Of a stretch of DNA of 64,000 bases, positions 9,227-17,722 are shown piece after piece (the first letter of the stretch is position 1; each line of letters opens with the position of its first letter). The notes under the pieces are model-generated. The model made no database searches. It was given only the letters and a program-made list of their open reading frames with translations, and had not been told where the DNA came from. The stretch spans positions 1 to 64,000 of the forward strand of contig NZ_JACJTR010000002.1 of NCBI RefSeq assembly GCF_014698795.1, written 5' to 3'. Both the position numbers and the translations under genes were made by a program. This stretch comes from Nostoc sp. FACHB-892. GTDB lineage: Bacteria > Cyanobacteriota > Cyanobacteriia > Cyanobacteriales > Nostocaceae.

Positions 9227-9619
9227 ATCCTGAAATTAGTACTGAGTCATTGGGGCATAGGGCATAGGGCATAGGGGATTCCCCATTCCCCATTCCCCAT
9301 TCCCCAGTTTTCACCAAAATTTAACTGCTTTCATTCTTACAGCAGCACAAAATCTTCTTCAGTTTGGGCACAAAAAATTTTTCATAAGTCAAGATATTCC
9401 TAAAGAAAAAAGAAAAACCCCTTATTTTACCGTTTACCTTTATTCACAGGCTTCTTGGGCTATAGCAGTCTAGCATTTATGACTGATTGCACAGCTTTTT
9501 GCAATAATATTGCTCCCCATTGTTAAAAAAAAAATTGTATCTATGACAGATTGTCATATTTGGTGTTGATTTTATTTAAAATGAGAAAGGAAAAAAAAAT
9601 TGTTTGTTAGGAGAGATCC
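9227..9619. other. psbV-petE intergenic region with heptameric repeats
   Basis: At about 9251-9306 three gggcata-type heptamers are followed by four attcccc-type heptamers. The G-rich and C-rich halves can fold back on each other and may end psbV transcription. Further on, just upstream of petE, ATGACA-gat-TGTCAT (9543-9557) forms a short dyad in the likely promoter region. No coding frame is seen. Confidence 0.5.
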
Positions 9620-10039
9620 ATGAAATTGATTTCGGCAAGCTGGCGACGCCTTAGTTTAGCTGTGTTGACAATCCTTTTAGTTGTTAGCAGCTTTACTGTT
9701 TTTACTCCCAGTGCTTCGGCTGATACCTACCAGGTGAAATTGGGTAGCGATAAAGGAATGCTGGCATTTGAACCGAAAAAGTTGACAGTTAAACCAGGTG
9801 ACACAATTGAATGGGTGAACAATAAAGTTCCTCCCCATAATGTTGTGTTTGATGCTGCCAAAAACCCCGCTAAGGACGCTACTTTAGCAAAATCTCTGTC
9901 TCATAAGAATTTGATGATGAGTGCTGGTCAAAAGGAAACAACCACTTTCCCCGCAGACGCACCTGCTGGTGATTACACCTTCTATTGTGAACCTCACCGT
10001 GGTGCTGGCATGGTTGGTACAATCACTGTCCAAGGCTAG
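9620..10039 (+). CDS. petE: Plastocyanin
   Basis: Plastocyanin is the copper protein that carries electrons from cytochrome b6f to photosystem I in the thylakoid lumen. The 139-residue precursor has a basic, twin-arginine-like N-terminus (WRRLSLAVL) and is cleaved after SASA34. The type-1 copper ligands are all present: His73, Cys123, His126 and Met131 (YCEPHRGAGM). A TAGGAG ribosome site precedes the ATG. It is followed by a structured inverted repeat and the cytochrome c6 gene, whose product does the same job when copper is scarce. Confidence 0.98.
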   Translation: MKLISASWRRLSLAVLTILLVVSSFTVFTPSASADTYQVKLGSDKGMLAFEPKKLTVKPGDTIEWVNNKVPPHNVVFDAAKNPAKDATLAKSLSHKNLMMSAGQKETTTFPADAPAGDYTFYCEPHRGAGMVGTITVQG

Positions 10040-10140
10040 AAACATCGCCGTTGACACAAGATGATTTTCTGGGCTTCCTTCTCTGAAATTAGCTCATAGC
10101 AACACGCCACACTCCTAGAGTGACGCACACAATGAATAAA

Positions 10141-10216
10141 TGGCGGTAACGAGTCCTATGCTTCCCTAAAACGCTAAGTAACCTGTAGCGATAGAGGGAT
10201 GAACTCGTTACCGCCA
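10141..10216. repeat. 76-nt nested inverted repeat between petE and petJ
   Basis: The outer arms TGGCGGTAACGAGT (10141-10154) and its exact reverse complement (10203-10216) enclose two further complementary pairs: CCCT (10164-10167) with AGGG (10195-10198), and CGCT (10172-10175) with AGCG (10187-10190). The 11-nt tip is aagtaacctgt. No T-run follows, so it is not an ordinary terminator. It could be a processed RNA structure, a regulatory element of petJ or a MITE. Confidence 0.6.
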
Positions 10217-10293
10217 ATTTTGATCAAATTTGACTTAATCAGACATTAATCGCGTTTATACTCTTGCTGGAGGCTTGTTACGAGGAAATTCTG

Positions 10294-10638
10294 TTGAGAA
10301 TACTTTTATTAATCCTACTGTTGGCGATTGCTCTATTTAAATTGACATTCATTAGTCCAGCACTAGCTGCTGAAACATCTAACGGTGCTAAAATTTTCGA
10401 GGCTAACTGCGCTTCTTGCCATATAGGTGGCGGTAACATCCTTATTAGCCAGAAAACCTTGAAAAAGGAAGCATTGTCAAAGTACTTAGAAAATTATGAT
10501 CGCGACTCAATCCAGGCGATTATCCACCAAGTGCAAAATGGTAAAAATGCCATGCCCGCCTTTAAAAGCAAGTTAAGCCCTGACGAGATTCTAGAGGTAG
10601 CTACTTATGTTTTTCAGAATGCAGAACAAGGCTGGTAA
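10294..10638 (+). CDS. petJ: Cytochrome c6 (c-553)
   Basis: This is a lumenal class I c-type cytochrome that replaces plastocyanin between cytochrome b6f and photosystem I. From the TTG at 10294 the 114-residue precursor has a hydrophobic signal ([14 protein letters not shown]) ending ALAAE. The haem motif CASCH is at 39-43, and the axial methionine is in GKNAMPAF (Met87). The frame opens upstream to 10264, but GAGGAAA lies 5-7 nt before the TTG at 10294 and gives a normal signal peptide. Cyanobacteria often have several paralogues; which one this is cannot be told here. Confidence 0.88.
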   Translation: MRILLLILLLAIALFKLTFISPALAAETSNGAKIFEANCASCHIGGGNILISQKTLKKEALSKYLENYDRDSIQAIIHQVQNGKNAMPAFKSKLSPDEILEVATYVFQNAEQGW

Positions 10639-10925
10639 GTAGCTATACTGTCTATCTATAATGGGCGAAGTGCCTTTATGCACCAGTAATTAAAGGCAAG
10701 CAAGACACCCACCAGGTAATATTGGAAAATTTATTTGTTAGAAATCCCTGCATTTCCTTGTTAAAACCTTCTAACAAGTCTCAAAGTTCACTATCTCTAT
10801 GAGGAACTAGCGATCGCTAGTTCCTCAACTTTTAAAAACGATATCTTAAAGATGAATGATAAAGATTCTGAATTTATCATTCATAGCCTTTAGCTTGTTC
10901 CTAATCCAAAATAACCAGTAGGTGA

Positions 10926-12509
10926 TTATTTTTCTGGATTAGACTTTTCTCTGTTTTGCTTCACTTCGCGCAACCGTTCTACTAATTTTACATCTGATTC
11001 AGCAGAAGGTATAGGCTGACTCTTATTGACTCGCGGCAACACTAACGGTTCAGAAGTAGTAGCTGCCGATGAAGGCGTCAGCTGGTTATTTCTGATTTGT
11101 AGTTCAGGGAATGGTTTTGAAGTAACTGCTGATGAGGGCGTAGGTTGATTCCTATTGACTCCCGGTGCAGATAATGGCTTAAGAGTACCTGTAGGTAAGG
11201 ACGCAGGCTGGTTATTTCTGATTTGCAATTCCGAGAACGGTTTGGGAGTAGCTGTCGATGAAGGCGTTGGTTGGTTATTTCTGATTCGCAGTTCAGGAAA
11301 TGGTTTAGAAGTATCTGCTGGTGAGGGAGTAAGCTGATTGTTATTGATTCCCGGTGCAGATAATTGAGTTGTGCCAGTGGTGCTGCTAGTGTTGTTTTGG
11401 AAACGTAGATTAAATGGATAGGAACTGATCCGTTTATCTCCCTTGGGGGATTGCTTGTTGAAGTATTCCCTTGCTTCTGATTGCAATTCACGGGAAACTA
11501 ACTTGTCTTGAAACTTGATATCTAAGACCTTACCATCAGGATCTACCACTAATACACCCAACACAGCACCTTCAAGATTCGGTTTATCGGTGGCTAATGT
11601 TTGGCGGATGACTGGTTTTTGTTCAGCGTTGGGGTATTCTTTCTGGACTTCTTTTCTCAGATTTGCGTATGAGTCTAACTGTGCAATTGCCAGTTCAGTT
11701 CCTTTCCCAGATAAATCGGATGCCTGTGAGGTGGTTGCCCTAAGGTTTAAGCTATCTCCAGCCCTTGAAGCTTGTTTTAGAGAACTTATTAGCGAACTTT
11801 GAGAAATTCTAGACGCATCATTAAACGATTGCGTCATCTGTGGAGCCGTATTTCCTGCCGTTGTAATGGGGTTAGTGTTAATGGGGCTAGTGTCAGATAA
11901 GCTTGGAGATTGGGCATTTTGCAGAATATCATTAGGTATTTTCTGCGATTGCAATTCGGGTAATCTACTTACAGCCAGAGGCTTAGGTGGCTCGTATTTG
12001 GTGTCACTGACATTTACTCGAGGAACTGATTGAGAGAATTTGGCGCTGCTATTGTTGTATTTAGAGCTATCAAATTTAGAAGCATCAAATCGCAAATTAT
12101 TACTAGGAATCATCCGCAAAGACTGCCTTGTAGGCAAGGAGGAAACCTGGTAGTTATTCGATGATGGGGGTAGCGGAGGCATTACTAGCTGACTGGATGG
12201 CGGTGATGCCAATGGGGGCAATATAGTTTGGGCGTTAAAGTTCGGATTAGAAAGTGGCGCTATTGGAGGAAGTTGTTGTAAACCTATTTGGGGGGAGGTT
12301 TGCGGCAGACGGCTTTGATCCGCTTGGCTCAATTCCAAAAGTCCGACAGTTTTTGATGATGCTGTTTCATTGGGCTTGTTAGACTCCATAGGCATCAATG
12401 GCACAATCATAGCGATCGCACCGTGGATGCCAAGAGAAGCTATAGCTGCTATCCCAATTGGCTGGCTTAAGATTTCTGGTATATTTTTAAACAGGGAGAC
12501 GTAAGACAT
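10926..12509 (-). CDS. TonB-like protein with proline/asparagine-rich 21-residue repeats
   Basis: The 527-residue protein has a short cytoplasmic N-terminus and one membrane segment at about 17-39. A long Pro/Ser/Gln/Asn-rich periplasmic stretch follows, then a small domain at about 315-375 (VLGVLVVDPDGKVLDIKFQD...) that resembles the C-terminal domain of TonB-type energy transducers. After it come about six copies of a 21-residue unit of the type 'IRNNQPTPSSxxTxKPFPEL', then a charged coiled-coil-like end (VKLVERLREVKQNREKS). A role in spanning the periplasm to an outer-membrane transporter or in wall organisation is inferred. The tail after the TonB-like domain is unusual. Confidence 0.6.
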   Translation of the reverse strand: MSYVSLFKNIPEILSQPIGIAAIASLGIHGAIAMIVPLMPMESNKPNETASSKTVGLLELSQADQSRLPQTSPQIGLQQLPPIAPLSNPNFNAQTILPPLASPPSSQLVMPPLPPSSNNYQVSSLPTRQSLRMIPSNNLRFDASKFDSSKYNNSSAKFSQSVPRVNVSDTKYEPPKPLAVSRLPELQSQKIPNDILQNAQSPSLSDTSPINTNPITTAGNTAPQMTQSFNDASRISQSSLISSLKQASRAGDSLNLRATTSQASDLSGKGTELAIAQLDSYANLRKEVQKEYPNAEQKPVIRQTLATDKPNLEGAVLGVLVVDPDGKVLDIKFQDKLVSRELQSEAREYFNKQSPKGDKRISSYPFNLRFQNNTSSTTGTTQLSAPGINNNQLTPSPADTSKPFPELRIRNNQPTPSSTATPKPFSELQIRNNQPASLPTGTLKPLSAPGVNRNQPTPSSAVTSKPFPELQIRNNQLTPSSAATTSEPLVLPRVNKSQPIPSAESDVKLVERLREVKQNREKSNPEK

Positions 12510-13127
12510 AGTTGTTATCGTTCACTCGGCTCAGTTGCAGTTGACTAGCGATTTTATCTTTCCGACTATATTGCAAGCTATTGCAATAGGCGCATCCCTC
12601 TAAGGAAATAATAACTTCTTATGTTGGTAAGCAAAACGCCAAAATTGCCATATATTAAAGTTTCTAATTGATCAATGACGCTTTATCATATATTCAAATT
12701 TCAGCTTGCTAAAGAGATATTTGAAAAATTACTACTTTTGATTTTTTATTCTTATGACGCACACAATTAAACTTTATATCTGGGATATTTATTAAAGTTT
12801 AAATTCAATGTAAAACCCTGAGTAGCTCACAACATCTGCTGAAGTTGCCTTGTTTTTTCTACTCTTTTTTAGTCAGCTACCCTTCTGTAACAGATGGCAC
12901 ACTTGTTTGTCCAAGGCTAGCCCCTATATGAAAATATTACCACATCAGCAGTCTCTAAAACTGTTGCAAATCGTACAATGTTATTGACATTCTAGTCCTG
13001 AACTCTAGCAAAGCTATTCGGGTTTTTATAAAAGGAGTCAGTCATGCGATCGCAATTTTAGCTTTTAAATTCTGACTACTTCTTTGTAAAAAGGTTTCAA
13101 AGCCTCAATCATTGCACAACATTTAAA
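12510..13127. other. Intergenic region between divergent genes
   Basis: About 620 bp of AT-rich DNA separates the TonB-like gene from the divergent hydrolase gene. I see no coding frame, RNA gene or strong repeat. Promoters for both genes must lie here, but I could not fix a clear -35/-10 pair. Confidence 0.4.
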
Positions 13128-13823
13128 ATGCCGCTACCGACAGTTATTATGCCTGGATATCTAGAAAGCGCGATCGCTTACCGCCAACTAGAACAATCCC
13201 TACAACAGTTAGATTTTCCTACGGTTACAGTACCACTGCGACGACGCGACTGGTTACCCACTATTGGAGGAAGACCTGTAACGCCAATTCTGCAACAACT
13301 CGATCTTACGATTAAGCATACATTGCAGCAACATAATGCTACTCAAATTAACTTGATTGGTCACTCAGCAGGAGGTTGGATATCCCGCATCTACATGGGA
13401 GAAAAACCTTATTGGGTAGGCGGTAAAGGTAAATCAACCCTCTGGGAAGGACATCCTCTGGTTGCTACTCTCATAACCTTGGGTACACCCCATATTAGTC
13501 AAGAACGCTGGACACGCTCCAATCTAGATTTTGTCACCAATAACTACCCAGGAGCTTTTTACAAAAACGTTCATTACGTTTGTGTAGCTGGCAAAACTAT
13601 TTTTGGCCAAAGGCGACGCGGTAGCTGGTTAGCTTACAGTAGTTACCAATTAACCTGTGGTAAGGGTAACACTTGGGGAGATGGAATCACGCCTATTGAA
13701 GCTGCTCACTTAGAAGGCGCAGAAAATCTGGTGATTGAAGATGTAAGGCATTCTCCAAGAAGTCCTGGAATTTGGTATGGTTCACCAGAACCCTTAAAAG
13801 CTTGGGTACAATATTTGATTTAA
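13128..13823 (+). CDS. Alpha/beta-hydrolase, lipase-like
   Basis: The 231-residue protein has the nucleophile elbow GHSAGGW (residues 78-84, Ser80) after a hydrophobic strand (INLI). An oxyanion strand is near the N-terminus (TVIMPGYLES), and a late histidine in VIEDVRHSPRSPG can complete the triad. Similar cyanobacterial proteins are annotated as triacylglycerol lipase or lipase class 2-like. There is no signal peptide, so it should be cytoplasmic. The substrate is unknown. The cytochrome b-like gene follows after about 110 bp. Confidence 0.8.
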   Translation: MPLPTVIMPGYLESAIAYRQLEQSLQQLDFPTVTVPLRRRDWLPTIGGRPVTPILQQLDLTIKHTLQQHNATQINLIGHSAGGWISRIYMGEKPYWVGGKGKSTLWEGHPLVATLITLGTPHISQERWTRSNLDFVTNNYPGAFYKNVHYVCVAGKTIFGQRRRGSWLAYSSYQLTCGKGNTWGDGITPIEAAHLEGAENLVIEDVRHSPRSPGIWYGSPEPLKAWVQYLI

Positions 13824-13931
13824 AAAATTTTATCTTTATTATGATAAATGCAACATTTATTAATATTTCTTAGCTAAAATTGAAAATGTAATTAAGAATA
13901 AATACCTAGCTAAGAACAGGAGGGGTGAGCT

Positions 13932-14594
13932 ATGCAAAGCACCCAGTTCAATAGGATTTTGCGACGAGTAGCGACGATATTATCGGTCGTGATTTTGAGT
14001 CTGTGTTTAATTTATATCTCTACCGGAGTTCTGCTGTCTTTTTACTATGAACCTACAGCAGGCGGAGCTTATAACTCATTGAAGATGATTAATACACAAC
14101 TGCCATACGGGTGGTTGTTTTGGAGAGCGCATGATATTGCTGGTAACGCGGCAATTGTGATCGCTCTAATTCAAATTGTAGTAATGTTTTTAGGTCGGCA
14201 ATTTCGTAAGAGTTGGCTGGCTGCTTGGATTAGTGGGATTTTATTGACCCTAAGTGCGATCGGGCTAGATTGGACAGCCATGATCTTAGATTGGACTCAG
14301 GAAGGATACTGGCGTTTTAACATTGAACTAGGAACCATTGAAGCCATTCCTTTCATTGGTGGACAACTGCGCGACATCCTGACTGGGGGTGGAGCGATTA
14401 ACACAGTTACTGTGGAACACCTTTACACAATACATAGTTATTTGATTTCGGTGGCGACGCTAATTCTTGCCATAGTTCATTTATCTGCTTTACTGTGGCA
14501 GGAATGGGAAATGTATCAAGAAACGCCAAGACCAGAAATTAATAACTTGCAACAACCGCCAGAAGGCGAATTTATTCCTTCCCAAGGCTCATAA
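13932..14594 (+). CDS. Cytochrome b-like four-helix membrane protein
   Basis: The 220-residue protein has about four hydrophobic helices and resembles the N-terminal domain of cytochrome b/b6. Candidate haem-ligand histidines are in WRAHDIAG and in VEHLYTIHSYLI, one per helix side. The classical b6 spacing HRxx..HxxR is only partly kept, so the haem count is uncertain. An AACAGGAGGGG ribosome site precedes the ATG. It is not part of a petB-petD operon and probably represents a stand-alone b-type cytochrome of unknown redox partner. Confidence 0.65.
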   Translation: MQSTQFNRILRRVATILSVVILSLCLIYISTGVLLSFYYEPTAGGAYNSLKMINTQLPYGWLFWRAHDIAGNAAIVIALIQIVVMFLGRQFRKSWLAAWISGILLTLSAIGLDWTAMILDWTQEGYWRFNIELGTIEAIPFIGGQLRDILTGGGAINTVTVEHLYTIHSYLISVATLILAIVHLSALLWQEWEMYQETPRPEINNLQQPPEGEFIPSQGS

Positions 14595-14657
14595 AAAGTC
14601 AATTAGGAATTCTTTCTTCCCCTGCCTCCCCTGACTCCCCTGCCGCTATCTCTCTCA

Positions 14658-16574
14658 TCACCCAGGGGTGTCAGTAGTAAAAAGTTGAGATATTTTTGCA
14701 AGGGGGACTTCTTCAACTTCCGCCAACTTTTCTAAAGAGAGGCGAGTAGACTGGGTAGCACCAGATAAGCGTTTTAAAAGCTTAGGTCTGGGGTCATGCA
14801 ACAAGTAGATAATGCGATCGCCAACTTCCCACTCGTATTTTGCTCTCACTACTTGTAAGCGTTCTTCCCGTTCTACCAATAGCGGTATCAACGCCCCAGT
14901 CCTAATCATTTCTTGGATACGCTCATTTTGACTAGAAAATTCTGACTCAGTTAGAGTGGTTGTTCCTAACTTGACTCGCCCATCATTCAAATATTCATTC
15001 CAAGTCTTAATTGCTAAGTCTGGAATAAAAGCTTGATTAACTTTATTACTAACAGAGTTACTTGCTTGCGGATCACGGGGGAAAACAGCTAAGACGCGTG
15101 GCGGATTAAACTCCTCAGATGCCCGTTGAGCCAAAACAAAATTCACCTCGCCATTACTTGTCATAGCCAAAAAAGTGCCCATTGAGGCAATTCCTGCCTC
15201 TTCCAAAACAGCAGCATCAAGCCCACTACTAGCAATCACCCGCAGATTTTGCGCCTCGGCTTCCACAAGACGTTCGGGGTCAGTATCAATCATGACCACG
15301 TTTTCTCCCCGTTCTTGAAAGAACCGGGCAATCAAAAGACTTAAGGGATTACAACCCACAATCACTGCCCCAGTTGCATCTTTGGAAGTGATTTTCAGCC
15401 ATCTAGCAACCCAGCCAGCTGTTAGCCCTTGGCAGACAACAGTCATGATAATTGTCAGGAAAACTAAAGCTTTGATGGAATCACCGCCGTTAATGCCTCG
15501 CTGTGTCAGGGATATTGCAAAAAAAGAGGCTACGGAGGCAGCAACAATTCCTCTAGGAGCAACCCAGCTTAAAAACAGTTTCTGTCGCCAGTTTAAATTA
15601 CTGTTCCAAGTACACAAGAGGATATTAATCGGGCGAACGACAAACATTAATACCAAAACAGTAAATAAACTACCCCAACCCAAAGCAAAGACACTGGCAA
15701 TGGATAAATCAGCAGCTAATAAAATAAATAGCACCGAGACGCTGAGAATTGTCAGTTGACCCTTAAAGCTCCTTAACAGACGTTCTTCTGGGACTGAGGA
15801 GCTAGCAAAGACTGCTCCTGCAACTACTGTTGTCATTACTCCTGATTCACTGCGGATCATTTGCGATAAGGCAAACAGACTCCAAAGTATCGCCAACACC
15901 GCTAAGTTTTTTAGCTCGAATGACAGAAAATCAGCGCGTTTGAAAATCAAACTCATCAGATAACCGCCAGCACCACCAATTGCCGCACCAACGCCCAGGC
16001 GCATTCCTAAGCCAATGATGGCATTGATAGGGTCAGCATCGCCGTTCAAGATAGTATCGAGGACAACGAAGGCGAGGATAGCGCCTACAGGGTCAATTAA
16101 AACCCCTTCTCCTTCCAACAGCGTTGCCACTTGCCGATCTACATTGATTTGTTTAAGCAAAGGCCCAACCACGGTTGGGCCTGTAACCACAACTATAGAA
16201 GCATAGAGAAAAGCTATGTTCCAAGGGAATTCACCTAGCCAGTGGGCTGCCATACTCCCACCAAGCAATGTGATCAGCGTTCCTAGAGTGACGAGCAATT
16301 GCAGGCTGACTGAAACTCTACCTAACTCTCGCAGATCCAAGTTAAGTCCGCCTTCAAACAAAATGATTGCCGTTGCTAGGGCGACAATAACTTCCAATCC
16401 AGTGCCTAGTACATGGGGATGCAACAGCCCGATGCCATCAGAGCCAAAGAGGATGCCTAATAGCAATAACAAGACGATGCTGGGTATCCGAAAATATGCA
16501 GCTAGCACTTGGGCGCTAATGCCTGCAAGGACGGCGATCGCCATCTGTAGGGTAATTTCAAAAGATGCTTCCAT
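14658..16574 (-). CDS. Cation/proton antiporter (CPA family) with TrkA-type C-terminus
   Basis: The 638-residue protein has about 12 transmembrane helices (residues 10-390), with the VVTGPTVVGPLL and EGVLIDPVGA signatures of NhaP/CPA-type Na+/H+ or K+/H+ exchangers. A cytoplasmic TrkA-N-like Rossmann domain follows (AVIVGCNPLSLLIARFF, roughly 400-510). A TrkA-C-like module ends the protein (VRAKYEWEVGDRIIYLL). It should exchange monovalent cations for protons under nucleotide control. Which cation is moved cannot be read from the sequence. Confidence 0.85.
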   Translation of the reverse strand: MEASFEITLQMAIAVLAGISAQVLAAYFRIPSIVLLLLLGILFGSDGIGLLHPHVLGTGLEVIVALATAIILFEGGLNLDLRELGRVSVSLQLLVTLGTLITLLGGSMAAHWLGEFPWNIAFLYASIVVVTGPTVVGPLLKQINVDRQVATLLEGEGVLIDPVGAILAFVVLDTILNGDADPINAIIGLGMRLGVGAAIGGAGGYLMSLIFKRADFLSFELKNLAVLAILWSLFALSQMIRSESGVMTTVVAGAVFASSSVPEERLLRSFKGQLTILSVSVLFILLAADLSIASVFALGWGSLFTVLVLMFVVRPINILLCTWNSNLNWRQKLFLSWVAPRGIVAASVASFFAISLTQRGINGGDSIKALVFLTIIMTVVCQGLTAGWVARWLKITSKDATGAVIVGCNPLSLLIARFFQERGENVVMIDTDPERLVEAEAQNLRVIASSGLDAAVLEEAGIASMGTFLAMTSNGEVNFVLAQRASEEFNPPRVLAVFPRDPQASNSVSNKVNQAFIPDLAIKTWNEYLNDGRVKLGTTTLTESEFSSQNERIQEMIRTGALIPLLVEREERLQVVRAKYEWEVGDRIIYLLHDPRPKLLKRLSGATQSTRLSLEKLAEVEEVPLAKISQLFTTDTPG

Positions 16575-16900
16575 GTTGTAGATTTTGAGCGATTTATTTC
16601 AAAATCTTTTGTAAAAAACCGTAGACATTAATTTTACACAGTACAACATCATACCCTTTGTCCATTGTTGAATGTAGGGTTTTTTCTCTCTGGATGTCCC
16701 TTTAAATCCCTAGCAGCAAACGCTGATGAACTCTGCGGCTTTTTGCACAAGCATTTACAGAATTCTTTTGGTATCTCCATGTCTTTGTATCCTCTTCAAC
16801 CTTTTGTCTCCACCCAGTTTAGCTGTCACAAACTTTTTTTGGCAAAAGCTGTTGACAAAAGCTTGGAAATTGGTTACCTTATAAAAGGTCTGAGTCTGAT
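16575..16900. other. Intergenic region with tRNA-Glu promoter
   Basis: No convincing gene is present, though a frame is open at 16665-17006 that runs into the tRNA. TTGACA (16852-16857) followed 17 bp later by TACCTT (16875-16880) is a plausible sigma-70 promoter for the tRNA that starts at 16901. Confidence 0.5.
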
Positions 16901-16973
16901 GCCCCCATCGTCTAGAGGCCTAGGACACCTCCCTTTCACGGAGGTAACGGGGATTCGAATTCCCCTGGGGGTA
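16901..16973 (+). tRNA. tRNA-Glu (anticodon TTC)
   Basis: A full 73-nt cloverleaf. The acceptor GCCCCCA pairs with TGGGGGT. The anticodon arm CTCCC-TTTCACG-GAGG carries TTC. The T-arm GGGGATTCGAATTCCCC is intact and the discriminator base is A. In cyanobacteria this tRNA also supplies glutamate for tetrapyrrole synthesis. Confidence 0.95.
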
Positions 16974-17019
16974 CTTAATAAAAAAGCAAAATATGTTTTG
17001 CTCTAAATCTCTGAAGAAA

Positions 17020-17053
17020 AACTATCATCCAGGCTTTTTCCTGAATGATAGTT
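17020..17053. terminator. Hairpin between tRNA-Glu and the SRPBCC gene
   Basis: AACTATCAT (17020-17028) pairs with ATGATAGTT (17045-17053), and CAGG with CCTG inside, around a short T-rich loop. It lies just beyond the end of the minus-strand SRPBCC gene and after the plus-strand tRNA, so it probably ends both transcripts. Confidence 0.6.
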
Positions 17054-17056
17054 TAA

Positions 17057-17722
17057 CTATACATACCGTCCTTTGCTAGCTAAGTTTTCTACACGTTGGT
17101 GAATAGCAACAAGATTTAACCGTAAATCTTTACTCAGGCGGTTTTCAATGATTCCCACCGGCATAGTGAGTTTAGGCCAAACTTGAATTGTGTAGGAAAG
17201 ATTTGTTCCTACACACTCACCGAGGGAATAAGGCTCTAAACACCAGCTACCAGAAAAACCTTTAAAATCTCCCTCTACCATCCGAAAATTAATTTCTTTA
17301 GGGAAGCATTCTTCCAAATCCAGAACCACCCGCGCAGAAAAGTTGAAATTCAGTAACCGCTGGGAACCTACTTGCTCTAATCTAATCCCACCATTGGGAT
17401 GCTCCATCAAACGACTTTTGGCAAGGTTAGGGAGAAACTCAGGCAAGGCTTCATAATCTGTCAAAACCTTCCAGATTTGTTCCACTGGTTGGGGAATTTT
17501 GACTTTGGCGCTGATTTGTCGCTGTCGCTCTGCTATTTTTTCAATTTGAACTTCTACCTTAGCTGCTAAAGCAACTGCATCCGCAGTTAAATCCCCTTCA
17601 AGGTTGATATCATCACTAGGAGACTGGGAATCGGGGTTCTCTGTTGTGTTCTGTTGTTTAGTCACTTTCAGAATTATGTCTCGCTTTCGTCCGAGAATTG
17701 GGGCAGAGTCAGGGTGAAGCAA
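17057..17722 (-). CDS. SRPBCC-family protein (polyketide cyclase/START-like)
   Basis: The C-terminal 150 residues form an SRPBCC or 'cyclase/dehydrase' fold, a deep lipid- or cofactor-binding pocket: VKIPQPVEQIWKVLTDYEALPEFLPNL opens it and ENRLSKDLRLNLVAIHQRVE is the closing helix. The ligand is unknown. The open frame begins inside the preceding kinase-like gene, overlapping it by 49 bp. A GTG at 17665, giving MTKQQNTTENP, would remove the overlap and is the likelier start. The pair may be translationally coupled. Confidence 0.8.
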   Translation of the reverse strand: MLHPDSAPILGRKRDIILKVTKQQNTTENPDSQSPSDDINLEGDLTADAVALAAKVEVQIEKIAERQRQISAKVKIPQPVEQIWKVLTDYEALPEFLPNLAKSRLMEHPNGGIRLEQVGSQRLLNFNFSARVVLDLEECFPKEINFRMVEGDFKGFSGSWCLEPYSLGECVGTNLSYTIQVWPKLTMPVGIIENRLSKDLRLNLVAIHQRVENLASKGRYV

